From Lineus longissimus (taxonomy: Eukaryota > Nemertea > Pilidiophora > Heteronemertea > Lineidae): a DNA stretch of 64,000 bases. The stretch spans positions 6,319,431-6,383,430 of the forward strand of contig NC_088322.1 of NCBI RefSeq assembly GCF_910592395.1, written 5' to 3'. A program made the translations under genes and the position numbers. Numbering within the stretch: the first letter of the stretch is position 1; each line of letters opens with the position of its first letter. The notes beneath the pieces are model-generated. The model had not been told where the DNA came from. It made no database searches and saw only the letters and a list, made by a program, of their open reading frames with translations. Shown here piece after piece: positions 44,601 to 55,314 of this stretch.

Positions 44601-46689
44601 CAAACCCGTTGCCAAACCAGCGCCAGGCACAAGAAAATGCAACTGTCGCCAAGAGATGGTCACGCATCAACTTGGCCCAGGAAGATTCCAGATGAGCCAG
44701 CAACAAGTCTGTGATGAATGTCCTAACGTCAGGTAAAACACAACTGTAACCTTAGGAATTATAGTTCTGGTCCTAACGTCAGGTAAAACACAACTGTAAC
44801 CTTAGAAATTATTGTTCAGGTCCTAACGTCAGGTAAAACACAACTGTAACCTTAGAAATTATTGTTCAGGTCCTAACGTCAGGTAAAACACAACTGTAAC
44901 CTTAGAAATTATTGTTCAGGTCCTAACGTCAGGTAAAACACAACTGTAACCTTAGAAATTATTGTTCAGGTCCTAACGTCTGGTAAAACACAACTGTAAC
45001 CTTAGGAATTATAGTTCTGGTCCTAACATCAGGTAAAACACAACTGTAACCTTAGGAATTATAGTTCTGGTCCTAACATCAGGTAAAACACAACTGTAAC
45101 CTTAGGAATTATAGTTCTGGTCCTAACGTCAGGTAAAACACAACTGTAACCTTAGGAATTATAGTCGGTCTGGAAAGAAGAGATATTTGCATCGCTTAAA
45201 AACGATACCATTCTCACCATGTACATGTTGATGGTACCAGCATGATCTTAACTTTTCAAAACAATTAGTTGAGAAAAAACACTTCTTTTATGAGAGGTTA
45301 TTTTTTATGAATTTTATAAAAACCTTGAAATCTACCATTTAAGTACAGTAGAACCTCTCTACTAAGGACACCCGCTGACTGACAAGTTCTGTCCTTATTT
45401 GAGAGGTGTCCTGAATATAGAAGTCAAATTGAATGGAAACAACCAATTTGGGACCACAACTAGTGTCCTTAATAGAGAAGCTGTCCTTATTACTATTAGA
45501 GAGGTGTCCTCTAAGGGAGGCTCCATTGTAGTTTGGTCCAAAGACTCTAGTTGATCAAATTACAGATGTTTACCTCTCCCATTTCACTATCAGCAAGTTC
45601 TGTCCTGACTACATGTATTCGGTCATAAGTGATGTGTCCATATCAGTTAAGTTACCCATGTTACCAGTTGAACCTCCGAAATTTGATATCTTTCTGTTTT
45701 AAAGTAAACCTCTCTATCAAGAACATCGCATTGGATCCAAAATGTTCCATTAAATTCAACCTCTTTAATCAGGACACCTCTCAATTAAGGACAGCATTTG
45801 TCAGTGGTGTCCTTAATAGCAAAGTGTTCTACTGTTTTTGGATCACAAGTCTTGATGCTGAATAGCCTTTGTCCCCTCTGTATTATGTTTGGTAAGTTTG
45901 AATTTCAAGATCTGATGATTTTTCGTTCCCAGGATGGTACCGGAGGAAAAGCTTCTTGAGATCGAGATCGAGCCTGGGATGAGGGATGGCCAAGAGTATC
46001 CCTTCGTGGCAGAGGGGGAGCCCCACATTGATGGAGAACCTGGGGATTTGAGATTCAAAATTAGACAGCTGAAGTAAGTGTAATACGTGATATTTTTAAA
46101 ATTTGACCCTGTAATCTCACTTGTTGGAGAAAATCTTTACCGATGAGATCCAAGATAGTGCAGTGCATCTAATCATATTATGAAACAAATCACACTTCCT
46201 CAGAGGGATAGTTCACACTCTTATTTGTCTGAATTCAGAATAGTAAGGTGTATTTTGTGTTTTTGCCTCTGGGCCAGACTGTCTATAAATCGACTGACTA
46301 GCTGGTTGTGATGAGTCGATCAATTGAAAGTCCGGCCTTATTATTCTGAATTGGGATGTTGTATAGTGTGTAGTTGTCATTTTGTAAATTGTCCTTCCGA
46401 TACCCGTCGGTATGTGGATACTTGCCTCTAAACTGAGCAAAAAGAGACTTTCTTATTCTTCCCTGCCCTGCAGATCAGTATGCTAAGAAATCAGAATGTC
46501 ACCTGGCAAGTTTAATCAATGAAATAATTACACCCTCCTCTCTTGCAGGCACTCAAAATTTGAGAGACGTGGCGATGATCTGTACACAAATATCTCCATA
46601 TCGTTAACTGATGCTTTAACTGGATTTGAAGTAGAAATAAAACATTTAGATGGCCATGCGGTAAGTCTACTCTCTCCAGGATCTATCTG

Positions 46690-46745
<56 letters not shown>

Positions 46746-49088
46746 CTTCAGGGTCGGTGGGCCATCCTTAATCTCAACATTGAAACTGTTGCATTTTAGA
46801 ACTGTTTTATTGGTGGTACAAATTCGTGTCCTGGTAAATCTGAAGGGTTTCCTGGCCCGGGCAACTTGAATACCCTTCCATCAAAAATGGATCTACTTCT
46901 TCAAGGACTTCGAATAAGTGCCACAGTTGGCAGAAGTTCGAACAAAACGTTCGGATTTTGTATCCAATTACGCATGTGCATGAATAAGTTTACCTTGGTT
47001 ACAGTCTGTTTACCTTGGTTGCAGTCTGTTTACCTTGGTTACAGTCTGTTTACCTTGGTTACTTATCAATGTGCAAGTGTATCCAGATTCAAAATCAGGG
47101 TTTTTTTTCCACCTTCTGCCAATCATGGTGTTGCTTCAAAGTCCCCAAATGAGCAGTGGTTGTGGGCTTCCATTAACCCTTTGCCTACTGAGCCACTACC
47201 CACCTGGGACACGAGAGCACTTTTTCCATAATTGTATTTACCTGTGAGAACATGCCGTGAGTTCTCACCATTGTGTAGTTCTAATGGCCGCGGAATGTTT
47301 GTACTGGTAGCACAAATCATTAGAGTAGTCACAAAAGTTGTAGCAGATTGCAGAACTATACATTCACTTAAAACGCTATTTTTTTTGGCGTACCCAGTAC
47401 GTGTGATGTGTCCTGGGATAGCAAATTATTGCGTACGGGTACGCGTTACGTAGGCAAAGGGTTAAAAGATATTTAGAGTGTATGGTGGCATGAAATCTCC
47501 TGCTAAATGTGTTTGTTCATGTTGTTTTTTCTAGGTCAAAGTAGAGAGACAAAAAATAACATGGCCCGGTGCAATAATTCGTAAAAAACACGAGGGTATG
47601 CCAAACTATGAAAATAATAATGTGAAAGGGATGCTGTATATAACGATAGACGTTGATTTCCCAAAAGGAGAATTATCAAAAGAAGAGAAAGAAGGTAAGG
47701 AAAGAAGGGCAATTCTTTACGAGGCCCACAATCTTGACATCATCCCCTGTGCAATCCTTGACGAGGCCCACAATATTGACATCATCCCCTGTGCAATCCT
47801 TGACGAGGCCCACAATCTTGACATCGTCCCCTGTGCAATCCTTGACGAGGCCCACAATATTGACATCATCCCCTGTGCAATCCTTGACGAGGCCCACAAT
47901 CTTGACATCATCCCCTGTGCAATCCTTGACGAGGCCCACAATCTTGACATCGTCCCCTGTGCAATCCTTGACGAGGCCCACAATCTTGACATCATCCCCT
48001 GTGCAATCCTTGACGAGGCCCACAATCTTGACATCGTCCCCTGTGCAATCCTTGACGAGGCCCACAATCTTGACATCATCCCCTGTGCAATCCTTGACGA
48101 GGCCCACAATATTGACATCATCCCCTGTGCAATCCTTGACGAGGCCCACAATCTTGACATCGTCCCCTGTGCAATCCTTGACGAGGCCCACAATATTGAC
48201 ATCATCCCCTGTGCAATCCTTGACGAGGCCCACAATCTTGACATCATCCCCTGTGCAATCCTTGACGAGGCCCACAATATTGACATCATCCCCTGTGCAA
48301 TCCTTGACGAGGCCCACAATCTTGACATCGTCCCCTATGCAATCCTTGACGAGGCCCACAATATTGACATCATACCCTGTGCAATCCTTGACGAGGCCCA
48401 CAATATTGACATCATCCCCTGTACAATCCTTGACGAGGCCCACAATCTTGACATCATCCCCTGTGCAATCCTTGACGAGGCCCACAATCTTGACATCGTC
48501 CCCTGTACAATAGAGTTTCAATCCAGATTGGAGTGAGCTACTGTAAACTGCTGTTAATTTTAATTTACCTCTCATTTTGCGTTTCACAAAAATTTCTTAA
48601 AAAGTTTAAATTTTCGCTGTTCTTATTTTTGCGGATTTGATTACGAAAATCTGTTGTTTTTTTCAAATCAAAAATATTTTTTGGCGATTGTTACTTTCTT
48701 GAATAGAGGCTATTTGCAGCATCTTTGAAACTAAACGTCCACGAAATTCAGCAGTTTACAGTATTTTGCTGTTTGTTGAACGAGACATGAATTCAAAGCT
48801 GTCGGGGAAGACACTGATGACATGACCTGAGAGAGAGAACTGACATCGTGAATGTAGGTCACTCTTTGAATTTTTCTTGTTTGTTTAAAGTGACATGCTA
48901 CAAGTGACATCATGAACTGGATGTTTAAACCCAGCTTTGTGACGTGGTAGATTATTATATAAGGACCCGAAAGCTTACAATCTCAATGTTGATGTTGACC
49001 TCTTCATATCCTTCTCATTTCAGATCTAAGGAAGATTCTAAAACAGGAATCAAAACAAAAAGTGTACAATGGCTTGCAGGGTTATTGA
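41650..49088 (+). CDS. DNAJB11: DnaJ homolog subfamily B member 11, 9 exons
   Basis: Exons 41650-41720, 42387-42543, 43051-43142, 43862-43991, 44590-44732, 45933-46073, 46549-46660, 47535-47694, 49024-49088; all GT-AG, in phase, 1071 bp with stop (356 aa; human 358). Residues 1-22 form a signal peptide; the J domain starts at RDFYKILGV (25) with HPD at 54-56; a Gly/Phe-rich region follows ([11 protein letters not shown]); the substrate-binding domain contains the paired Cys motifs CNC (167-169) and CDEC (191-194), [14 protein letters not shown] and GEPGDLRF; the end is [11 protein letters not shown]-lumenal Hsp40 that stimulates the BiP ATPase. No KDEL, as usual for this protein. Oddities: minisatellites at the exon 5 donor and in intron 8, MITEs in most introns. 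Confidence 0.98.
42832..42990 (+). mobile_element. pogo-like MITE, copy 2
   Basis: Begins CAGTAGAACCTC after TA; right end GGTTCCACTA is slightly decayed. In DNAJB11 intron 2. Confidence 0.85.
43212..43434. mobile_element. TTAA-type MITE, GGGACAAT family, copy 1
   Basis: Left end TTGAAGGGACAATATAGGC, right end GCCTATAGTCCCCCTTTAA, inverted. The inner GTCGCCAATAGG and TCTCACAGTACGTCG segments match 49868-50261. In DNAJB11 intron 3. Confidence 0.8.
44721..45165 (+). repeat. 50-bp minisatellite starting at DNAJB11 exon 5 donor
   Basis: Nine copies beginning at 44721 and every 50 bp to 45121. The first copy contains the last 12 bases of exon 5 and its donor (CCTAACGTCAG|GTAAAA); the other eight repeat both. 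Copies at 44971, 45021 and 45071 carry changes in the exon-like part, but GGTAAAA is kept in all. Confidence 0.97.
45346..45528 (+). mobile_element. pogo-like MITE, copy 3
   Basis: CAGTAGAACCTCTCT to GGCTCCATTG with TA flanks. In DNAJB11 intron 5. Confidence 0.85.
45665..45838 (-). mobile_element. pogo-like MITE, copy 4 (decayed, inverted)
   Basis: Contains AGGACACCTCTCAATTAAGG and ends in GTTCTACTGT; the left end is eroded. Same intron as copy 3 but opposite orientation. Confidence 0.65.
46681..46745. repeat. (TATC)n microsatellite
   Basis: About 15 uninterrupted tetranucleotide copies, 20 bp after the DNAJB11 exon 7 donor. Confidence 0.95.
46988..47062 (+). repeat. 18-bp tandem repeat (GTTTACCTTGGTTACAGTCT)
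   Basis: Four partial copies of TTACCTTGGTTACAGTCTG in tandem within DNAJB11 intron 7. Confidence 0.85.
47173..47465. mobile_element. TTAA-flanked MITE (CCCTTTGCCTAC ends)
   Basis: TTAACCCTTTGCCTAC at the left and GTAGGCAAAGGGTTAA at the right: a 12-bp inverted end with TTAA duplication, the signature of piggyBac-type elements. In DNAJB11 intron 7. Confidence 0.92.
47721..48512 (+). repeat. 42-bp minisatellite in DNAJB11 intron 8
   Basis: Nineteen copies of a 42-bp unit beginning GAGGCCCACAAT, with two main variants (ATTGACATCAT, CTTGACATCGT) that intermix. The unit is open in several frames on both strands; the plus frame encodes repeats of [14 protein letters not shown] and is continuous with exon 8. 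Confidence 0.98.
48541..48761. mobile_element. TA-flanked MITE (CTGTAAACTGCTG ends)
   Basis: CTGTAAACTGCTG and CAGCAGTTTACAG, each flanked by TA. Directly after the minisatellite in intron 8. Confidence 0.88.
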
Positions 49089-49222
49089 TGTAGTGAAGAC
49101 TTTAGGTGAATTATTGAAGTGATTCCTGCCTGGTGTGGCCCCGCCTGGAGGAGGTTGAAGTACACATCTTGGATCACTCATTTTTGATGCCACACTTTTT
49201 AACACACAGTTGGAAACACTTT

Positions 49223-49376
49223 CTGTAAACCGGGGTTATGTTTGCAATGTTCATTTCTCATGATTTTGAGACACTAAACCTCAGCTCTAATGCAGAAACA
49301 TGAAATTTTGTCAACATATTCAAGATGAAGTCAAATTCGTAAACATTTGGTTTTGCAAACATAACCTGGTTTACAG
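49223..49376. mobile_element. MITE in DNAJB11 3' region
   Basis: Ends CTGTAAACCGGGGTTATG and ATAACCTGGTTTACAG, inverted; similar outermost bases to the intron 8 MITE suggest related families. About 135 bp after the DNAJB11 stop, so likely within the 3' UTR. Confidence 0.85.
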
Positions 49377-49867
49377 TATACTTGAAGAATTGAAAACTCT
49401 TTCTTGAATAATCGGTATGGCTTGAAATTTGTTGACAAAGGGCTCCTTATCTGATTAAAACTGGCACTTTTGCTTAACTTGTTAAAAGGGACACTTGGAT
49501 CCTGCATGAACCACTTCTGGCGTGAGACATAGCAGCACCCTTAACCAGTGCTGCCCTACAAACGGTCATTTTTTCAGCTGGAAATTCCCAATTTTATCTA
49601 AACCCTCTATCAGCACAGCTTCAGAATGGAACATTGGTGGTGCACATTTCTCGATATGACACAACACACTCTTCTACCTGTTTCTGTTACCTATCAATTG
49701 TGATTGGGTCTGATTCGAAAAATACTTGCATGCTACCCTTGTAATCAAATGACATCTAGGTCATACACGGCAACAGAATATATTATTGCGGCCATCATAA
49801 TAGGAGGTGACGCCGAAGATTATATGTAGATTTCAATGTCTTCAGGTTTTGGTGACAAATCTTTGGT

Positions 49868-50261
49868 AAAGGGAGACTACGAAGTAGCTGGCTGGGTCGC
49901 ATTAAGGTTCATGAAGTTGCCGATAGGTGCCTCTATTATCTCTCAGTACATCGGCACGAATCACAATATTTCTCATGTGAAATATTTTAACTATAGAATC
50001 AACCAGACCCAGTGACTGAACATATCTACAGTAGAACCTCTCTATTAAGGACACCCTCGGTACTGACAAGTGCTATCCTTAATAGAGAGGTGTCCTGATT
50101 AAAGAGGTCAATAAAATGGAAACAACCAATTTGGGACCGAAACTAGTGACCTTGATAGAGAGGTTGTCCTTATAGAGAGGTGTCTGCTAAGGGAGATTCT
50201 ACTGTATAGTACTGTAGATCACCTGTTGGTCGCCCAGCTCCTGATGATTGTCCCCCTTTAA
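49868..50261. mobile_element. TTAA-type MITE, GGGACAAT family, copy 2, with nested pogo-like MITE
   Basis: Left TAAAGGGAGACTACGAAG, right TGATTGTCCCCCTTTA; inner segments match 43212-43434. It is split by the pogo-like MITE at 50029-50204. Confidence 0.75.
50029..50204 (+). mobile_element. pogo-like MITE, copy 5 (nested)
   Basis: CAGTAGAACCTC to GATTCTACTG with TA flanks, inserted inside another MITE. Confidence 0.9.
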
Positions 50262-50554
50262 ATATTTGTCACAGTTGCTTTATAAATGAGGTATCATAAA
50301 TGATGGTTCACATTTTGTTCAATATGGGAAGTTTAGTGGCGGTGGTGTTGGTTATGACTACCAGGAACTTACCTCTATTAAAGAATTGTTAATTACTGTA
50401 AATCAGTGGTGTTGTCGCGGAGGAAAAATACTTGCTTTATCAAATCAGTTATGCATGTTTTTTGCCATTTTTCAATGGACGTTTTGGATTCAAACTTGTT
50501 TATTTGTTTTTGTTGCATTTTGTTCTTCCTACTTAACATAGTTTCTTGTTTTTC

Positions 50555-50829
50555 AATGAGGAACCTGCACAACAAAACCTGCCAATAGAGGGCCCTGCAG
50601 GCAAGTGGACCATGTTTGTGATGAGAAAGCCATTTCCCGGGTTAATGAATATTGAATATTTCATCCCTTAATTACTCTACATGGGGAAATAGCACCAAAA
50701 ATGTTGTTTTATTGGTCCTTAATTCTATTTTGATGAGTTTTAGGGAGAAAATCAACAAAACTTAATGGAAAATACACTTTTTAGTACTGGTGCTACCATC
50801 TGGATTTTTAGCTCTGCAGGTTCCTCATT
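50555..50829 (+). mobile_element. MITE family 1, copy 3
   Basis: AATGAGGAACCTGCA to GCAGGTTCCTCATT. Lacks about 15 bp of the middle compared with the other two copies. Confidence 0.9.
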
Positions 50830-51490
50830 AGCCCATCTTATAATCCTATAATGATGTTTACAAATTAATTAACTTTTCTTGATTACCTGGTCTTGTCTAA
50901 TTAGCGTTATGGTCAATAATTTTATGCATTCTGATGCCAAGGAAGTGATGAATAAATTGAGAGCCTGTTTGTGTTATTAGCATTTTAGGAGCAAAGTTAT
51001 TGTCCTTTGTCCATCCAGAAGAGATTTTTGTGCAGTATTTGCTGTAACTTTCCACTTATTTGCTTTCCATTACATGTAATTTGTCTATAATATTTATTTG
51101 TGTTGCCAGACTCCTTGTTTCTCTGGATGTGCATCTACAAGTTTTTTGGTTGATAACGAGCAATGTTGATGAAGGGTTTCTGTAACTGAATTATTACTGT
51201 GGCCTGAGAGTTTGATTGGTGACCAATGGACACCAATAGATGGATATCTGATGACGTCACAGCAAATTTGTAAATACCATGCGCATGCAATCTCGTATCT
51301 CTTTGAGAAAAGTTGTATGTCCATCTATCAAACCTGGTCAGGTGCAGTAGTGTTGCAAAATGTAGGTGACAGCATAGACAATTGACCTGCAACTTACTTG
51401 AAACGTAAGTGGGGTCAACACGGCAGAAATTTGGTAAACATTACTTTGATACTTTGGGAGTTTTGAAAAATCAAAAATATCTAATCCTAT
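50830..51490. other. Non-genic stretch
   Basis: No gene or repeat that I can support. May include distal DNAJB11 3' UTR, since no good poly(A) signal was seen close to its stop. Confidence 0.4.
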
Positions 51491-51495
51491 TTATG

Positions 51496-51640
51496 GAGGT
51501 GAACTTATCTTATGGCACAGCACCCGTCGTCCTCGTCCGTTAGCAAGGCACGTTTTGTAACTGCTGGAGCTGTCAACTTGAAACTTGGCACATATGTTCC
51601 CCTATGCAATGACACCTGGGAGACCAAATTTCGGCAATTT
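51496..51640 (+). mobile_element. GTGAGC-type repeat fragment
   Basis: GGAGGTGAACTTATCTTATG followed by a GTCGTCC stretch, GGCACGTTTTGTAACTG and ACTTGGCACATATGTTCCCC, matching the left 150 bp of 61543-62690. Confidence 0.8.
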
Positions 51641-52640
51641 GTGATTTTTCTTCTTTCTATTCAATACCTTTCTGTCAAACCAACTTGGGATTCATGTAAA
51701 ATTGACAATATTGGGTGCCGTAGTTTTTAGCCTTTCAGTTAATAGTTTTTGAGGTCTTAAGATGTGTAATATGAAGAGTAGATGAGTTTAGAATTGTCTA
51801 TGTTATGTTTGATTGGTAGTGTCAATGCGACTGTTCATCATATAAGAGACCCTCTCATGATTGACTTATAGATCAAAAAAAAAGATAGGGATGTTTACAA
51901 TGACAAAATTGAAAAAAACATTCCGCCATGAAGATTGTTTTTCTGGCTCCCTTTGAACAACCTGACCCTGTTATACACAATGGTACAGTGCAGTTATTAT
52001 GCATACGAACTTGCTGAAACTTGATATTTATAGTATTTGTATATTTGTCCACACAACGGCAATGCGGAATTAGGCAATTGGAAATTTTTGCAGACGAAGT
52101 AGGCCTTTAACAGTGAACTAATATAACAGAACATCCACACATTCTGACCTCACCATCTTTCAGTCAGGTGGGGCTTAGATTTCATGACCGGGTGTAACCA
52201 TGTGACTCAGGGGTGTTTGTGTTATTTGGTGAGCTACGTCTGTAGTCGGCTGGAAAAGGTATAAGATTTTGGAATAAGGTCGGTTGTGAATTCTGAGCCC
52301 TGCCCAAAATTTTAGTCTGTGACTATACATGTATAGTGTGAGATTTTTGTACAAAATAGTGTTATGTTGACACAATGAAATTTACAATAAAATCTTTTAA
52401 AAATTGAAAAAAAAAATTTCTGTTAATTTGTGGCATCTTATCCCTCATACTTCTCAGATGATTGCTTTTGTATTAAGGCCAAGGTGATGGAAGAACCAAC
52501 TGAGAACGGTCGCTGCTAAAACAGTATCCACCAGTGGTTGTGGACGCTGCTGAGGATGACCAGCTAAAATAGTGGTCGATCTGGACCAGGCGCAGAGAGA
52601 CAGCTTTATTTGAAAACTGACCATGACTTCTGGTACATTT
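51641..52640. other. Non-genic stretch with MITE remnant
   Basis: 51968-52115 is a single-copy relative of the 61-bp-repeat MITE at 60087 (shares CACACAACGGCAATG and the GGCCTTTAAC end). A downstream AATAAA with an A-run (52386-52415) could be a poly(A) site or retrocopy tail. Confidence 0.45.
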
Positions 52641-52644
52641 ATTG

Positions 52645-52944
52645 TTAACCTCTTGACTACCGGGCTGTTCGAACTGTTCCATACCAGGGCCTTTTTTGGT
52701 ATAATTGTGCAGCCAAGTGCATCTTGCAAAACCTCTGTCTTGGCTGCCACAGCAGCCCCATCTATATGACTTAGTTGAAGTTGGTGGGTAGCAGGCGACA
52801 TGCCCGAGTCACTAGACACCAGTGGAGCCAAGCCAGATCATACCAAACAATACACACAAAGACCTATCAGAGCAAGCGGTCAGCGGTAAACATGGTGTAT
52901 TTGATTGTGACTGCTATAGGGGTCGGCGGTAGTCAAGAGGTTAA
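52645..52944. mobile_element. TTAA-flanked MITE (CCTCTTGACTACCG ends)
   Basis: TTAACCTCTTGACTACCG at the left and CGGTAGTCAAGAGGTTAA at the right, with exact TTAA duplication. piggyBac-like. Confidence 0.92.
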
Positions 52945-53884
52945 AACCAATTCTTCGTCTCCTGAATGTGCTCCTGTGACTTGGTGGCCTCTGAGCAGCA
53001 CCAGGACTTGATGTTAAATGGTCATGGAGCTGAAGCCCATAACCAAATGAACCAAAATCAGGACCAAAACTAGCTGAAGAGAGTTTGGGCAGACCACAGA
53101 ATTATTTGACCAACGACGGTTGTGACAGCTAGCAAGACTGCTACCCCGAATTGCTGCTACATTGCAATGTTGATAATCTATATAAATAGTAGATCTATCT
53201 GTGTACTAGCACAATAATAAATAGGACTAATAAATATGACTATCTCTTAACTTTCTGCTCAGCAAACTACAGGAGAGCTAAATCACAACCCACAGCAAAG
53301 ACAGACTAAAGACAGTTCCAGCAGACGAAATTCGTTTAGTTCAACGATCTGTCGAAAGAGGCGCTAGTGTGCAATATAGTAAACATGGAGGACAAAGTGC
53401 CGATAGTGCAGACAAATTATGGAAAAAAGTTCTGCAAAGTTTAATTCTAGTGGATAATAAAATGTGCTAATATGTGGAATAGTTAGATATATATGTGGAA
53501 CCCCGGTAAGAATATGTAAAACTGCAATCGTATGGGTAGATTTCTTGAAATAAGCCACCACACCCACTCGCTATCCGTTCTATAGAAATACATGTGAAAT
53601 GTACGCGGTTCTGTACATAGTATATAGTAGTGGCTAGTGCTACATGTATGTATAGAATGTCTGTGATAGTGGTATACAATGTATAAATATGTACACTTTA
53701 CTTTCATTTTTAGTCTGCTTATGATATTTAGACAGGCAAACTATATCTTAGACCTTGTTTGCTTATTTATTAGATTTTTGAGAATACTGATGATCTTGTG
53801 AAGTCTTGTATCAATTTTGTAAAAATAGGGATACAGGATCCTAACGCACCAGCCTGACTGGGAGTGGGATGTCCATTACAATTG
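52945..53884. other. Non-genic stretch
   Basis: AT-rich, with short overlapping frames only. Nothing recognised. Confidence 0.5.
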
Positions 53885-54132
53885 AATACTTGACTTGCCA
53901 AACTCAGCTCGACGCCGAACTGCAGCGCCACTCGCGGACAAAGATAGAACAACTCGACATTTTTTTCACCGGTTTTCTTGCTGCACATGCGTACCAGCGT
54001 CATCTTTTGTTGATTTCCGCTGGTACGCATGCGCAGCGAGAAAACCGGTGAAAAAAATGTCGAGTTGTTCTATCTTTGTCCAAGAGTGGCGCTGCAGTTC
54101 GGCGTCGAGCTGAGTTTGGCAAGTCAAGTATT
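53885..54132. mobile_element. Long palindrome (115-bp arms)
   Basis: Arms 53885-53999 and 54018-54132 are complementary with only a few mismatches (for example near CTCGCGGACA against CAAGAGTGG), around an 18-bp loop. It begins AATACTTGACTTGCC. This looks like a young foldback element or MITE; no clear target duplication. Confidence 0.92.
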
Positions 54133-54598
54133 ACATCTAGTTGGCTTAGTGGTTAAGCAATTTTAATTACGAATTAAATTTTTTTTACTGAATGGTGTAG
54201 GTCGTTAACTTATAGGGGTAAGAGGGTGGAATACTAAATGTAGTGTGAGTTACTTAGGCTGTATTGTAAACTGCAAACAGAAGGTTCAAAGTTCGGGGGG
54301 GGGGTATACCAGGGAATTAAGTGTGGAGGGGGAAACGTCTATGAATAAGAGTCTGGTGATAGGAGGCTGGGGGATAAAGGTATGGGGGGTATATCTACAT
54401 GTACATGTAGATTTCCACCAGCAGTCTCTGGTGGTATATCCATTTACACACCAGTCGGACAAAGTTACTGCTGGCCAAAACAAACCTAATTATAGGCACA
54501 AACAAAAGAACATGTGTTATGCGACCACATGGTCTTTTGTTTGCTGCTTGTTTGTTGTGGCCTGCAGTTCTTTCCCCAGTCTGGTACAAGGGTATCTA
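54133..54598. other. Non-genic stretch with MITE end
   Basis: 54160-54206 resembles the right end of the MITE at 60087-60576 (AATTTTTTTTACTGAATGG). A G-run lies at 54294-54304. Confidence 0.5.
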
Positions 54599-54756
54599 CA
54601 GTTGATCCTCCCATAGCGGACACCTCTCTATTAAGGACACTAGTTTTGGTTCCAAATATGATGTTTCCATTCAATTTGACCTCTCTCATCAGGACACCTC
54701 TATTAAGGACAGCACTTGTCATTCCCGTGGGTGTCTTTAATAGAGAGGTTCTACTG
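54599..54756 (-). mobile_element. pogo-like MITE, copy 6 (inverted)
   Basis: Reverse orientation to most copies: starts CAGTTGATCCTCCC, ends GAGGTTCTACTG, TA flanks. Confidence 0.88.
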
Positions 54757-55292
54757 TATATTAGTTCATCTGGGGATGAGCAAGTCATGTAAGAATTGTG
54801 TTGGATAAGTTTTTACTGGAAGATAAAATCTGGGGATAGGAGTTGAGGGGGCTAGAGTCTGTTGATGTTCACCTGAAGAAGGGGTGGGGGGGGGGGGGGT
54901 AAATCAAGTCTGGTGATAGGAGTAACTTAAGGTGAAGATCAGGGAGGGGAGATGTCAACCAGGAAGGTAGAATCCCCTGGTGAGGGTGGGGAAGATGTCT
55001 TCCAGGAGATAAATTCTTGTGAAAGGAATCTACATGTAGAGGGTATAATTATAAAGAGTCCTGAGATAAGGTTTGTCCACTCCATGGTATAAATTTCAAT
55101 GACAAGGTCAATGATTGGCTAGTAGTAGCATTCCTGGTGGTTAGAGTCATCAGGAGGTGAAATCAGTTGAAGGGGTAAAAGTCATCATAAATTACCCCTC
55201 TCTCCAAACCCAAAATGCCTCCCCCAAAGAAACAGGAACACTCCTCTGACATTCAGCCATCTGGCTACTTGACATTATCATTCTTTTTCCAG
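54757..55292. other. G-rich upstream region of the right-hand gene
   Basis: Purine-rich with a long G-run at 54884-54899. The 5' UTR exon and promoter of the next gene should lie here or further left but could not be placed. Confidence 0.4.
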
Positions 55293-55314
55293 GACTTCCA
55301 TGGGGTGAGGGGCC

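Noticed and set aside
47721-48512. CRISPR-like array
   Set aside because: There are no unique spacers; units abut and differ only by point changes, in animal DNA.
47653-48587. Long open frames on both strands (up to 312 codons), including DEAH-like strings, as separate genes
   Set aside because: They are products of a 42-bp unit that is open in several frames. DEAHN here is not a helicase motif in context.
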